Positions 1 through 9,076 of a stretch of DNA of 64,000 bases are shown here, piece by piece (position 1 is the first letter of the stretch; every line of letters begins with the position of its first letter). The stretch covers positions 1 to 64,000 of the forward strand of contig NZ_PEBQ01000212.1 of assembly GCF_002738225.1 (NCBI RefSeq), written 5' to 3'. The notes below the pieces were generated by a model, which saw only the letters and a list, made by a program, of their open reading frames with translations, was not told the DNA's origin and searched no databases. The translations under genes were made by a program, and so were the position numbers. This stretch comes from Acetobacter pomorum (GTDB lineage Bacteria > Pseudomonadota > Alphaproteobacteria > Acetobacterales > Acetobacteraceae).

Positions 1-792
1 AGCAACCTCGTTCCTCGCGGTCATCCACATCGCTGCCGCCGCAGACTGGATCAAGTGCTAACAGGCCCTAGTCTCGCTAATCCGGGAAATTATCACGGAG
101 ATATTTTTCTTATCACCGATATTGATGTGAATGAACTTAATGCAATTATTCCAGATTGTTATAAATCGCGCACGCATATCATATCTATGTGCGCTAAAGA
201 TCAACTTGATTTCGTCGGTGCGCGTTTAGCTATCTTTGATTCTCCGGCTTTGGAGGGATATCAGCCTATTTTATATTCTGATGCAGATATTGTTTTTGAT
301 CGCCCCATTGAGGAATTTTTGCGTGAAGGGGCGCAGTCACGTTACTGCAGTGCGCAAATAGAGCAATTTCATAAAAATTTTAAAGAATCTGCACATAATG
401 GAGGCACACTCTATGAGCAAGATCCTTACGATATTGATGATGTAAATGGCTTTAATGGTGGCTTATTACTTGTTCCTAATATGAAAAATCATGGGCGTTA
501 CCTTGCCGCCGCTTATCGTTGCCTGTGTTTGTATACAGCGCAAAATGGCCGAGATAGTATTCCATTTTATGATCAAAGTGTTCTCAATTATGTTCTATAC
601 AAAATGAAAGATTTCAGTCCTGATCCAGTTACAAAATGTACACAGATAGGAGGAGACGGGTTACCAGTAATCCGAGAGATGTTTGAGTTAAATCCCAAAA
701 ATCCAAAAGGATTTGTGCATTTTTGGAACGCTCCGGCAAAGCATCTTGATATGAAAAATTATTTGGAAGAAGTAAGAAACTCTCGCAATTGA
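1..792 (+). CDS. Glycosyltransferase-like protein, 5' end outside window
   Basis: The reading frame is open from the first base of the window, so the gene starts upstream; the GTG at 55 is only an internal codon. About 263 residues are visible. The stretch YSDADIVFD (about residues 93-101 of the visible part) is a DxD-type metal/nucleotide-sugar motif, and the later FNGGLLLVPN and FVHFWNAPAKH segments resemble GT8-like transferases, which use nucleotide sugars to decorate cell-surface glycans. There is no membrane segment in the visible part. The gene is clearly richer in A and T than the housekeeping genes after 1.6 kb, which suggests transfer. The family call is by motif only; the acceptor sugar cannot be told. 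Confidence 0.6.
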   Translation, partial: SNLVPRGHPHRCRRRLDQVLTGPSLANPGNYHGDIFLITDIDVNELNAIIPDCYKSRTHIISMCAKDQLDFVGARLAIFDSPALEGYQPILYSDADIVFDRPIEEFLREGAQSRYCSAQIEQFHKNFKESAHNGGTLYEQDPYDIDDVNGFNGGLLLVPNMKNHGRYLAAAYRCLCLYTAQNGRDSIPFYDQSVLNYVLYKMKDFSPDPVTKCTQIGGDGLPVIREMFELNPKNPKGFVHFWNAPAKHLDMKNYLEEVRNSRN

Positions 793-1453
793 TTTTATAG
801 GCATCTTATCAGTGATGAGCTCAAGCGTGATGCTATAGTGCGGATCACTGAATTGGGTGCCTAGGAGCAAAGGTTTTACAAGGGATTAGAATGTATTCGC
901 TGTATGCGTAGAAGCGGCAATTTGTAAAAAGAGCGTTGGACAATGTGCTGACGTTTGAGGCATGCGCATATAGCGAATACGATGCATAGTTATGGAGTCA
1001 TTAAGCCATATAGGCTTGTAAAGATCCGTGACAAACCAAACTGATCTATTAGAAAAACAAGAATAGCAAAATTTAAGGCTATCGTAAGTTGTATAGTGAT
1101 CTGCTTTTACCGGCGGTTACAATTTAGAATATTCAACAAAGTAATACGAAAAATTGGCACGATAACACTATGGTGGAAAACTTTCTTCATTTCTCAAGTG
1201 GTCAGCGTATCTGATGCACAGAGGCTAAGAAACCAAGCTAGGCAGTTAGCGCGTTCTACGGCTGACCTGTTGAGACTATGAGATCAATGGGAAGAGAGGG
1301 TGAGGACTGCTATGGTTTTGAAAGCAGGAAAGAAACAGCGGTGGGAAAAGCCTCTGCCATGCCAGCGTAAAGCAATGGCTGCCAGTCACTCCGCAAAGCA
1401 AAAATGCTCTAACAGCCCAAAATGCTAATTTCGAATTTACTTAGGAAAGAGAA
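793..1453. other. 660-bp region without a convincing gene
   Basis: No open frame here has a plausible ribosome binding site, codon pattern or recognisable domain. In one plus-strand frame around 1150-1200 the residues DNTMVENF vaguely recall the DNAxxESFF motif near the C-terminus of IS3-family transposases, but the frame closes soon after and no terminal inverted repeats were found. The stretch is best described as decayed DNA between an AT-rich glycosyltransferase gene and the 3' end of a tRNA gene. Confidence 0.4.
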
Positions 1454-1530
1454 TGGTGCACCCGAAGAGACTCGAACTCCTAACCCCCAGATTCGTAGTC
1501 TGGTGCTCTATCCAGTTGAGCTACGGGTGC
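1454..1530 (-). tRNA. tRNA-Arg (anticodon ACG)
   Basis: On the minus strand the sequence folds as a full cloverleaf: acceptor arm GCACCCG pairs with CGGGTGC, the D arm contains AGCTCAACTGGATAGAGC, the anticodon stem CCAGA/TCTGG encloses loop CTACGAA with anticodon ACG, and the T arm contains GTTCGAGTC. The discriminator base is A and the terminal CCA is encoded, giving 77 nt. ACG (inosine after editing) reads the CGU/CGC/CGA arginine codons. Confidence 0.95.
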
Positions 1531-1603
1531 GCCGTGGGTGGGTATTTAGCCGAGGGCGGGCAGGTCGGCAACCCCTAAAATGGAAAAAAGTGAAATTTTT
1601 TTG

Positions 1604-2056
1604 TTAGTCATTTCCAAGGAAGTTTTTCCAGCCGCGATCTGCCGGGCGATGGAGTGTGACATGCGCGCGGCATTCGGGCGTGCCATATACTCCTTCAAAT
1701 GCATCGCCTGCAGGGTGGGCTTCAAACACCATGGGTAAAGGCTGGTTTTTGGCATCTTTCAGAATAAGCTGGGCATGGTAATGCTGTTTGTCCTTGTCAG
1801 GAATGCCGCGCAGAATAAGCGTGCCCATTTCTGGTACAAAGATCATGCGTTTTGGCTCAATCTGCATAAGAGATGTGCCGTTAACAGGGCAGTTTTCTCC
1901 TTTATCCTGCACTAATGTACCTATCCATTCTCCGTAAGGGTCATCCTCAGCGGATGGGGGTTGCTTGGCGGCATGGGCGGATGTGCAGCACAAGACCAAA
2001 GCCCCCAATGTGCCTGCAGCATATTTTAACCAACAGGAAAAACGTGTGTGCTTCAT
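1604..2056 (-). CDS. Secreted protein of unknown function
   Basis: This 150-residue protein has a classic signal peptide (KYAAGTLGALVLCCTSAHA, cleavage near residue 29). The mature part has two cysteines (about 56 and 129) that could form a disulfide in the periplasm, and no domain I recognise. The start is supported by CAGGAG 10 nt upstream of the ATG. It stands alone between the tRNA and the divergent guaA. A small beta-rich periplasmic protein is likely from the composition, but no function can be assigned. Confidence 0.75.
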   Translation of the reverse strand: MKHTRFSCWLKYAAGTLGALVLCCTSAHAAKQPPSAEDDPYGEWIGTLVQDKGENCPVNGTSLMQIEPKRMIFVPEMGTLILRGIPDKDKQHYHAQLILKDAKNQPLPMVFEAHPAGDAFEGVYGTPECRAHVTLHRPADRGWKNFLGND

Positions 2057-2275
2057 GCAAAAACTCCTGATTTGTTTGGTAATCTGTACCTAGTGTATGG
2101 CACAGGCAAGGCAGATCATTGGCAGCGGAGCCCCACACCTTTTTGGTTTTTAGGGTGACGGCATGACAGCATAGCTTTATATCCGCCTGTAAGAGAGCCC
2201 GTGCAGCCCAATATGTGGCGGCACATCCCTAAGAAAAGCCAGTTCTGGCACTGAAATCAGAAAGACCTGTAGTTC

Positions 2276-3877
2276 ATGTCTGTTGATGCCACCCCGCCTG
2301 TTTCGCCTTCCAAGCTGGATGAATCCCTGCACCATGACCGTATTCTGATTCTGGATTTCGGAAGTCAGGTTACACAGCTGATTGCCCGCCGTGTGCGCGA
2401 GAGTGGTGTGTATTGTGAAATCTGGCCGTTTACGGCAGATGCTGAACGGATTCGCCAGTTTGCGCCTCGTGGTATTATTCTTTCTGGCGGTCCAGCCAGT
2501 GTAAACAATCCGGATGCGCCACGCGTGCCGGATGTTGTGTTTGAAATGGCTGTGCCGGTGCTGGGCATTTGCTACGGCCAGCAGGCCATGTGCAAACAGC
2601 TTGGTGGACAGGTTGAAAGCGGAGATCACCGTGAATTCGGCCGCGCCTTTGTTGATATTGTAGAAGATTGCGCATTGTTCCGTGGTGCATGGGCACGTGG
2701 TGGACGTGAACAGGTGTGGATGAGCCATGGTGACCGTGTGGTGGAACTTCCCCCTGGTTTCCGTACTGTTGCTGTGAGTGAAGGTGCCCCGTTTGCGGTT
2801 ATCGCAGATGAGGGCCGGCGCCTGTATGGCGTGCAGTTCCACCCGGAGGTTGTGCATACGCCGCACGGTGCAGCACTGCTCAAAAACTTTACGCATAATG
2901 TTGCAGGTTGTTCCGGCACATGGACGATGGCTGGTTTCCGCGAAATGGAAATTGCCCGGATTCGTGAGCAGGTAGGAGATGGCAAGGTTATCTGCGGTCT
3001 GTCCGGTGGTGTGGATTCTTCAGTGGCTGCCGTGCTGATCCATGAAGCCATAGGAGATCAGCTTACCTGTATCTTTGTGGATCATGGCATGTTGCGTGCT
3101 GGTGAAGCTGACGAGGTGATTAAGACATTCCGTGGGCAGTTTAATATCCGGCTTGTGCACCGTGATGCATCGGACATTTTTCTGAAAGCGTTGGAAGGCG
3201 TTACAGACCCGGAAATCAAACGCAAAACCATTGGCCGCCTGTTTGTAGAAGTGTTTGAAGAAGAAGCCACAAAACTGGGTGGCGCACAGTTTCTTGCGCA
3301 GGGTACGCTTTATCCGGATGTGATTGAGAGCGTTAGTTTTACGGGTGGGCCATCTGTTACCATCAAATCACACCACAACGTGGGTGGTTTGCCGGAACGG
3401 ATGAACATGAAGCTGGTTGAGCCGCTGCGCGAACTGTTTAAGGATGAAGTGCGCGATCTGGGGCGTGAGCTGGGTATTCCCGAAATTATTGTAGGGCGCC
3501 ATCCGTTCCCTGGCCCGGGTCTGGCCATTCGTATTCCCGGTAACATCACGAGGGAAAAACTGGATCTCCTCCGTAAGGTGGATTCTGTCTTTTTGGAAGA
3601 AATTCGTGCAGCTGGGCTGTATGATGCCATTTGGCAGGCTTTTGCTGTGTTGCTGCCTGTGCGCACTGTGGGCGTTATGGGTGATGGCCGCACGTATGAT
3701 CAGGCCTGTGCCCTGCGTGCCGTAACCAGCACGGATGGTATGACAGCCGATGTCTATCCGTTTGACATGGGCTTCCTTACCCGTGTTGCAGGACGCATTG
3801 TCAATGAAGTGCGTGGGATTAACCGCGTAACGTATGACATCACATCCAAGCCGCCGGGCACTATTGAGTGGGAATAA
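2276..3877 (+). CDS. guaA: GMP synthase (glutamine-hydrolysing)
   Basis: GuaA converts XMP to GMP using ATP and glutamine in the cytoplasm. The 533-residue protein has an N-terminal class I glutamine amidotransferase domain with nucleophile Cys99 (GICYGQQ) and His189/Glu191 (FHPEV), then an ATP pyrophosphatase domain with P-loop SGGVDSS at 243-249, and the C-terminal dimerisation domain ending in KPPGTIEWE, which is the canonical GuaA end. The N-terminus is about 20 residues longer than in many homologues. The ribosome binding site in front of the ATG is weak, so a slightly later start cannot be excluded. Confidence 0.97.
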   Translation: MSVDATPPVSPSKLDESLHHDRILILDFGSQVTQLIARRVRESGVYCEIWPFTADAERIRQFAPRGIILSGGPASVNNPDAPRVPDVVFEMAVPVLGICYGQQAMCKQLGGQVESGDHREFGRAFVDIVEDCALFRGAWARGGREQVWMSHGDRVVELPPGFRTVAVSEGAPFAVIADEGRRLYGVQFHPEVVHTPHGAALLKNFTHNVAGCSGTWTMAGFREMEIARIREQVGDGKVICGLSGGVDSSVAAVLIHEAIGDQLTCIFVDHGMLRAGEADEVIKTFRGQFNIRLVHRDASDIFLKALEGVTDPEIKRKTIGRLFVEVFEEEATKLGGAQFLAQGTLYPDVIESVSFTGGPSVTIKSHHNVGGLPERMNMKLVEPLRELFKDEVRDLGRELGIPEIIVGRHPFPGPGLAIRIPGNITREKLDLLRKVDSVFLEEIRAAGLYDAIWQAFAVLLPVRTVGVMGDGRTYDQACALRAVTSTDGMTADVYPFDMGFLTRVAGRIVNEVRGINRVTYDITSKPPGTIEWE

Positions 3878-3890
3878 GGTCCCCATCATA

Positions 3891-3927
3891 AAAAAGGCCG
3901 GTGGCTTTTAAGCCCCGGCCTTTTTTG
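3891..3927. terminator. Bidirectional terminator between guaA and cysK
   Basis: A GC-rich stem GGCCGG-t-GGC / GCCCCGGCC (one bulged T) with a TTTTAA loop is flanked by an A-run on the left and a T-run on the right, so it can stop transcripts from both convergent genes. Confidence 0.85.
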
Positions 3928-3947
3928 TTGCTTTGTTGCTAAATATC

Positions 3948-4988
3948 TTACTTGTTCAGCCAAGGTGCGATTGGCAGATTTTTTGCCCGCAGAAATTCTG
4001 GGTTGAACAGTTTGGATTCATAACGTGCGCCCCCATCACAAAGAATGGTGACAATCCGATGACCCGGACCGAGTTTGCGTGCGGTGCGGATTGCAGAGGC
4101 CACGTTAATGCCAGAAGATCCGCCAACGGAAAGGCCTTCTTCACCGAGCAGGCTATAAATAATTTCTAGTGCTTCGGGGTCTGGAATCCGCTCGGCGTCA
4201 TCAATAGGCGCGCCTTCCAAATTGCCTGTTACACGAGATTGGCCAATGCCTTCTGTGATGGAAGAGCCAGAAACAGACAGATCATTGTTTTTAACCCAGC
4301 CATACAGGCCGGAGCCTTCCGGGTCTGCCAACACAATACGGGGGGCAGTTACGCCATCGCGTTTGGCAGCATCGTGCAGGCCCAGAGCAACGCCAGCTAG
4401 CGTGCCACCGGTGCCGCAGGCACAGGTAAAGGCATCTACCTTGCCGCCCATCTGCTGCCAGATTTCCGGGGCAGTCGTGGCACGGTGGCCTTCGCGGTTG
4501 GCAGTGTTGTCAAACTGATTGGCCCAAACCCACCCATTTTCTTCAGAAAGACGGCGTGAAACGTGCACATAATTGCCTGGATCACGGTAGGGTTTGGCTG
4601 GCACAAGGCGAAGATCTGCCCCAATCATGCGCAGAAAGCCGATTTTTTCCTGACTCTGGGTTTCAGGCATTACAATCACGCATTTATATCCACGCGCATT
4701 GGCAACCAGTGTCAGCCCAATGCCTGTGTTCCCTGCCGTGCCTTCAACAATGGTGCCACCAGGCTTGAGCACGCCACGGCGTTCGGCATCTTCAATAATA
4801 GCCAGTGCCGCCCGATCCTTAACGGACCCACCTGGGTTCATGAACTCGGCCTTGCCGTAAATATCGCACCCTGTGGCTTCCGATGCTTTACGCAGGCGTA
4901 CCAATGGGGTTCCACCTACCGCGCCAGGCATATCGGCGGAAAGCGTGGTCCAGCCGGGATGAGGGGTGGAAACGGCATTTTCAGTCAT
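3948..4988 (-). CDS. cysK: Cysteine synthase A (O-acetylserine sulfhydrylase)
   Basis: This 346-residue fold-type II PLP enzyme makes cysteine from O-acetylserine and sulfide. The PLP lysine is Lys57 in NPGGSVKDRA, and the substrate loop EGTAGNTG (83-90) and phosphate-binding GTGGT motif follow. EGTAGNTG instead of EPTSGNTG, and the extended C-terminus, are typical of the alphaproteobacterial CysK branch. The start has AAGGTG 9 nt upstream. It converges on guaA through a shared terminator. Cystathionine beta-synthase-type activity is a less likely alternative because no CBS domain follows. Confidence 0.9.
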   Translation of the reverse strand: MTENAVSTPHPGWTTLSADMPGAVGGTPLVRLRKASEATGCDIYGKAEFMNPGGSVKDRAALAIIEDAERRGVLKPGGTIVEGTAGNTGIGLTLVANARGYKCVIVMPETQSQEKIGFLRMIGADLRLVPAKPYRDPGNYVHVSRRLSEENGWVWANQFDNTANREGHRATTAPEIWQQMGGKVDAFTCACGTGGTLAGVALGLHDAAKRDGVTAPRIVLADPEGSGLYGWVKNNDLSVSGSSITEGIGQSRVTGNLEGAPIDDAERIPDPEALEIIYSLLGEEGLSVGGSSGINVASAIRTARKLGPGHRIVTILCDGGARYESKLFNPEFLRAKNLPIAPWLNK

Positions 4989-5101
4989 TTGGTTACACCT
5001 TATGCTGTCACATATAATATATTGGCTGGATTATATCATGCTTTGCCTGAAAATTCTGCCATAGGGACAAGCAGAGAGGGCATGAGAAATGACACAGCCT
5101 T

Positions 5102-6025
5102 TTATTGGCCTGCTGTGGGTTCCTGTTCTGCATCGTAAAGCACTTCCAGAACTGTGGCCCATGGATAGCGTGAATCATAACTCTGGCCATCAGGCGAGGC
5201 GAGACGCCCTTGGGTATCGGTGGGGATGTGTGTCAGGGCAACTGCATCATCAATATTGCCACCGATAATGCTGATCTGTCGGCCAAAGGGTTGTCCGTTC
5301 TGGCCAACAGCAACAACAAAGCCGCAATGCGCCGGGAACCCGTAGGAAGTGGGTAGGCTGGAGAATCGGATGGTATCTTTGCTGCGGCCACGTGCCACAC
5401 ACACTAAATCACCGGGTTTAGGTGTGTAGTTTGCTGGATCTTGCGCTCGCAGGATAGGAGATTGCCCAGAAGCGGCAGCATTGATGTAAGTGGAATGGTT
5501 GGGAGAATACGGGAAGCGGCTGTTAGCCCCAGCTACGCGCATAACGTAGGAAATAAAGGCAGCGGACCAGGCGTAGGATCCATCATGCACAAAATCTGTC
5601 AGCCGTCCGTTAGCATCGTGTTTGCCGGTCCATGATGTTTCGGTCATGTCCGGGTCCATACCAATCCACCAGTATTCTCCAACACGTTCCCAAAGGCCGG
5701 GGGCGCGTTCTGGTTTTACGGAAGCAACTTGTGGTTCGGGGCGCTGTTCGGGGTCATCATCATTCACCGGGTTTCCAAACAGGCGCCATTCACGCATGGC
5801 AATGCCGACTACATCCTGCCGGTTGAAAGGCTCAAAATTACGGGTGGCAAAATCAGGTACATGACCCCCATAGCCGTAGCCGCTACTGGTTGTATTCCAA
5901 GTGTTTGTGGTGGCAGCACTTGGAGTTGGGCGTGCGCCAGGCTGCGGTTGTTGGGTAGCACACGCTGCCAGACACAAAGGACCCAGCAGGGCAACGGTAA
6001 GCTTGCGTGACAATCTCGTCTCCAT
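5102..6025 (-). CDS. DUF2272-type lipoprotein
   Basis: The 307-residue product starting at METRLSRK has a lipoprotein signal ending in the lipobox LAAC (Cys22), so it should be membrane anchored. A low-complexity linker to about residue 60 is followed by a cysteine-peptidase-like or NlpC-like domain with the blocks DGSYAWSAAFISYVMR, GDLVCVARG and PAHCGFVVAVG, which match the DUF2272 family. The later start is chosen over an upstream ATG because GGAGA lies 12 nt before it and it gives a clean signal peptide. A cell-wall hydrolase role is possible from the fold, but is not shown. Confidence 0.75.
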   Translation of the reverse strand: METRLSRKLTVALLGPLCLAACATQQPQPGARPTPSAATTNTWNTTSSGYGYGGHVPDFATRNFEPFNRQDVVGIAMREWRLFGNPVNDDDPEQRPEPQVASVKPERAPGLWERVGEYWWIGMDPDMTETSWTGKHDANGRLTDFVHDGSYAWSAAFISYVMRVAGANSRFPYSPNHSTYINAAASGQSPILRAQDPANYTPKPGDLVCVARGRSKDTIRFSSLPTSYGFPAHCGFVVAVGQNGQPFGRQISIIGGNIDDAVALTHIPTDTQGRLASPDGQSYDSRYPWATVLEVLYDAEQEPTAGQ

Positions 6026-6170
6026 ACCAGAACAACTCTCCGGCAGATCCGGAGCGCGAGACAACCATTGGTCGGAAGTCTGAATAACATAGCAATAAGC
6101 GTCTGTTGTTCTGGGTGGAAGAGGGTTTGTGTTTTTGTGCTGCTCCTGTTTCCTTTTTGCGTCTCTGATA

Positions 6171-6662
6171 TTAGGTGGCAGAAACGGTTACATCTGCCGT
6201 GCGGGCGTTTACGCATTTAATGGCATCTGCTGGTTTAAGAGCCACCACCAAACCTCTGCCGCCACCATTAATATAAAGTGTATCCAGTTTGAGAACACTT
6301 TCATCCAGCACAACGGGTACTTGTGTGCGGGCACCAAACGGGCTGATGCCACCCACCTTAAAACCTGTTAGAGCCTCGGCTTTTTCTGCGCCCAACATAC
6401 GTGCGTTGCGCCCCCCAAATAGGGCTGCCACTTTTTTCAGATCCATTTTTTTATGAACAGGAATGGCGACGCAAACAATCTGCTTTTTATCAATTTCAAC
6501 CATCAGGGTTTTGAAAACCTTGTTCTGGTCGATACCAATACCTGCGGCAGCATGTAGGCCAATTTTGCCCGGATCAGACACATAGTCATAATCCTGCAAG
6601 GTAAAGGCAATGCCATGGGCAGTCAGAAACTGCGTTGTGGGTGTTTCAATGGTTTCTGACAT
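6171..6662 (-). CDS. ybaK: Cys-tRNA(Pro)/Cys-tRNA(Cys) deacylase YbaK
   Basis: A 163-residue protein of the YbaK/EbsC family, which hydrolyses cysteine mis-attached to tRNA(Pro) in trans. Family signatures are DPGKIGLHAAAGIGIDQNKVFKTL near residues 30-53, VHKKMDLKKVAALFGGRNARM with its substrate-binding lysine, and the glycine-rich GGISPFG loop near 104-110. The start has AAAGGG at good spacing. It is a single gene between mtnA and the DUF2272 lipoprotein. Confidence 0.93.
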   Translation of the reverse strand: MSETIETPTTQFLTAHGIAFTLQDYDYVSDPGKIGLHAAAGIGIDQNKVFKTLMVEIDKKQIVCVAIPVHKKMDLKKVAALFGGRNARMLGAEKAEALTGFKVGGISPFGARTQVPVVLDESVLKLDTLYINGGGRGLVVALKPADAIKCVNARTADVTVSAT

Positions 6663-6806
6663 GGTAACCCTTTCTGGAAAAATCCATGAAGCACGGCGCC
6701 TTGTGCAAACGCATGCATATGGTTTTGCTTATTTAATAGTTATTCCCTGCGTCAAGCCATGCAGGCTGCATACCACCATGCAGGATAGCGGTATGCAAAA
6801 TGCCAT

Positions 6807-7904
6807 TTATGCGTGATCAGGAAAAAGGCCAAGCAGACCGTTTTCTGTGGCAGGGCAGCAGCCTTTTTCCGTAATCAGCCCCGTAACAAGTCTGGAAGGT
6901 GTGACATCAAATGCCGGGTTGGCTGCTGGGCTATTATCTGGAGTAATTTGGACAGAGCCTATTTTTCCATCAGGCAGACGTCCGTGCACATGTGTCACTT
7001 CGGATGCGGCCCTTTCTTCAATGGGAATATTACGGATGCCATCGGTAATGCGCCAATCTATGGTTGTAGAGGGGAGTGCAACCCAAAAAGGTATCTGATT
7101 ATCCTGTGCGGCCAGAGCTTTTAGATACGTACCAATTTTGTTTGCCACATCTCCATTACGGGTAACGCGATCTGTGCCAACAATAACAATATCAACCAGA
7201 CCATGCTGCATGACATGGCCACCTGCATTATCTGTAATAACAGTGTGCGGCACACCATGGCTGCCCAATTCCCACGCGGTAAGGGCCGCGCCCTGATTGC
7301 GTGGGCGTGTTTCATCTACCCATACATGAACCTTCAGACCTAGATCATGCGCCATGTAAATGGGCGCCAAAGCTGTGCCCCAATCTACAGTGGCAATCCA
7401 TCCAGCGTTGCAATGGGTCAGAATGTTCAGGGGCTGTCCACTTTCTTTTTTGTGGGCAAGATCTTGCAAAAGTTTAAGACCATGCCTGCCAATAGCTTCA
7501 TTCTGGGTGGCATCTTCATTGCAGATAAGCAGAGCCTCTGCATAGGCCGCTTGCACACGGTTTTCTGGGGAGATGGGCCGCAGCGTATTTAGCATTCTTT
7601 CAAGAGCCCAGCGCAAATTTATGGCGGTAGGCCGTGTTGCGGCAAGCATGGCTGCATTCTGTTCAAGGCTGGTATCGCTATTGTCCGCGCGTAATGCCAA
7701 TGCCAGACCATAAGCAGCAACAGCGCCAATAAGTGGCGCACCACGTACCTGCATACTGGTAATGGCATGGGCAACGTCTTGTGCGGTTGTCAGTCGTAGA
7801 ATTTCCAGAGCGAAAGGCAGGCGGGTCTGATCGAAAATATGAATAGACCACTGGTCTTTTTCATCAACCCATACGCTGCGATAGGAGGTGCCATTGATTT
7901 TCAT
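6807..7904 (-). CDS. mtnA: S-methyl-5-thioribose-1-phosphate isomerase
   Basis: MtnA isomerises methylthioribose 1-phosphate to methylthioribulose 1-phosphate in methionine salvage. The 365-residue protein shows family blocks MQVRGAPLIGAVAAYGLAL, THCNAGWIATVDWGTAL (with the active-site Cys), DETRPRNQGAALTAWEL, and VGTDRVTRNGDVANKIGTY (with the catalytic Asp). The start at 7904 (MKINGTSYRSVW) is preferred over an upstream ATG that would add 46 residues without family similarity. No other methionine-salvage gene is adjacent. Confidence 0.94.
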   Translation of the reverse strand: MKINGTSYRSVWVDEKDQWSIHIFDQTRLPFALEILRLTTAQDVAHAITSMQVRGAPLIGAVAAYGLALALRADNSDTSLEQNAAMLAATRPTAINLRWALERMLNTLRPISPENRVQAAYAEALLICNEDATQNEAIGRHGLKLLQDLAHKKESGQPLNILTHCNAGWIATVDWGTALAPIYMAHDLGLKVHVWVDETRPRNQGAALTAWELGSHGVPHTVITDNAGGHVMQHGLVDIVIVGTDRVTRNGDVANKIGTYLKALAAQDNQIPFWVALPSTTIDWRITDGIRNIPIEERAASEVTHVHGRLPDGKIGSVQITPDNSPAANPAFDVTPSRLVTGLITEKGCCPATENGLLGLFPDHA

Positions 7905-8185
7905 GAAGGGTGTTCCGTGAGAAGAAGGGTTTGCATCTGAGATATAAGGATGAATGGTTGGTTTGAGCAATATGTGAGAAGCATATGAAATTTTTGAGAA
8001 CGTATTTAGAACAATTTTGAGGTAAATAGACAGGAATAGCAAAATATATCTTTGAATTTGGAAGTATTTTTTTGCATTTTCTATAGCATTTGTTATGTAG
8101 AATGAAAATTCAAGGGTGTTCCCGTTTTTGCGGGGGCATGTGTCAGTCGAAAAATTTTTGTGGTTTAAAAATTTTGTTTTTGTAT
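7905..8185. other. AT-rich divergent intergenic region
   Basis: This region separates mtnA (minus) from the basic-protein gene (plus). It is strongly AT-rich with several A/T runs, including two copies of an AAAAATTTT-like tract near 8150-8180, and must hold promoters for both genes. No clean sigma-70 pair stands out and no further gene is visible. Confidence 0.4.
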
Positions 8186-8220
8186 CTCCTTTTTTTTAAA
8201 GGAGGTTGAAAAGGAGCTAG
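8186..8220 (+). promoter_or_regulatory. Hairpin that can mask a Shine-Dalgarno sequence, plus a second SD
   Basis: CTCCTTT (8186-8192) can pair with AAAGGAG (8198-8204) across a five-T loop, placing a near-consensus Shine-Dalgarno in the 3' arm. A second SD (AAAAGGAG, 8209-8216) lies directly before the ATG at 8222. The arrangement suggests translational control or a ribosome standby site, but this is inferred from base pairing alone. Confidence 0.45.
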
Positions 8221-8221
8221 A

Positions 8222-8926
8222 ATGAGTGAAACCAGAACCAGCCGAAAATCTGCTGCGGGTAAAACAGTTTCCAAACGCAAAATTGCTGTTTCAACACCTA
8301 AAAAGCGCACACCCCGTGCAAAAATTACCGAAGTAGAAGAACTTTTTGATTTTGAGGTAGAGCCTGAAGCTCCCAAGCCGCGTCGTGCGTATGTGCGGAA
8401 GGCTGCACCTAAAAAGCAGGTAGAAGAAACGCCAGTTGCGCCTAAAAAAGCTGTGCGCAAAAAAACGGCAGCCGCTAAAACAGAAGATAAGGTTGCACCT
8501 AAGGCAACTAAAGTAACACGCCGCACGAAAGCCAAGGTAGAGGAAAGTGTAGAAACGCCCGCACGCGTTACCCGAAAAACACGTGCGACCAAAGCGCCGG
8601 TGGCTGCCGCAACACGCAAGGCCGCAAAACCCGCCAAGGCAGAAGAAGTAAAGCCTGCACGCGCAACACGCAGCACAAAAACAACAGCTTCCGCACGTAG
8701 CGCTTCTGCACCGGCTACACGTAAGCGGACTGTGCGGGTGGTGGAACCCGTAGATAAAAAGAAGCTTTCAGCTGTAGAAAAGCTACGTATTGTACAAGAA
8801 GAACGTCGTCGCAAGCGGTATGAACGTCTGGCAGCAGAAGCCGAGGCTGAAAAAGCTGCGGCAAAAGTATCTGCTTCCCGCAAAACAAAAGCCAGAACAA
8901 CACGCCGGACGACACGAGGATCCTAA
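8222..8926 (+). CDS. Histone H1-like, Lys/Arg/Ala-rich basic protein
   Basis: The 234-residue product is made almost entirely of Ala, Lys, Arg, Thr, Val and Glu, with repeated short units such as TRKTRATKAP, APKKAVRKK and KARTTRRTTR, resembling the C-terminal tails of histone H1 and bacterial AlgP/HctB-like proteins. It has no enzymatic domain, signal peptide or membrane segment. A more helical, charged segment (about 178-217, KKKLSAVEKLRIVQEERRRKRYERL) may be an alpha-helical or coiled module. It probably binds DNA or RNA nonspecifically. An even longer antisense frame is a by-product of the biased composition. Confidence 0.75.
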   Translation: MSETRTSRKSAAGKTVSKRKIAVSTPKKRTPRAKITEVEELFDFEVEPEAPKPRRAYVRKAAPKKQVEETPVAPKKAVRKKTAAAKTEDKVAPKATKVTRRTKAKVEESVETPARVTRKTRATKAPVAAATRKAAKPAKAEEVKPARATRSTKTTASARSASAPATRKRTVRVVEPVDKKKLSAVEKLRIVQEERRRKRYERLAAEAEAEKAAAKVSASRKTKARTTRRTTRGS

Positions 8927-8986
8927 AGCATAAAAATATTTTATCTGGATAAGGTATTTTTCAGATAAAAGAGTGTTGTTTTAAAA

Positions 8987-9029
8987 CAAGGCCCATTCCG
9001 TATTGTATCGGAATGGGCCTTGTTTTTTC
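8987..9029 (+). terminator. Rho-independent terminator
   Basis: CAAGGCCCATTCCG and CGGAATGGGCCTTG form a perfect 14-bp stem with an 8-nt loop, followed by TTTTTTC. It ends the basic-protein gene; a weaker A/T-rich stem (TTTTATCTG/CAGATAAAA) lies just before it near 8940-8970. Confidence 0.88.
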
Positions 9030-9076
9030 GACATATTGTAATGTTAAAAAATATTCAGTGTCTTTTAATACATGTT

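Noticed and set aside
1096..1281. 61-codon frame in the decayed region
   Set aside because: No ribosome binding site, odd codon use and no conserved domain. The IS3-like DNTMVENF motif is in a different frame and too short to call a transposase.
2177..2896. 239-residue open frame on the minus strand, antisense to guaA
   Set aside because: It lies fully opposite conserved guaA codons, has no domain, and its composition follows from the codon bias of guaA.
6768..6796. GCATACC/GGTATGC hairpin after mtnA as a terminator
   Set aside because: Only a 7-bp stem with a 15-nt loop and no following T-run.
8143..8883. 246-residue minus-strand open frame opposite the basic protein gene
   Set aside because: The repetitive Ala/Lys codons of the sense gene keep the antisense frame open; the translation is a low-complexity Ala/Arg/Val/Ser sequence with no SD site.
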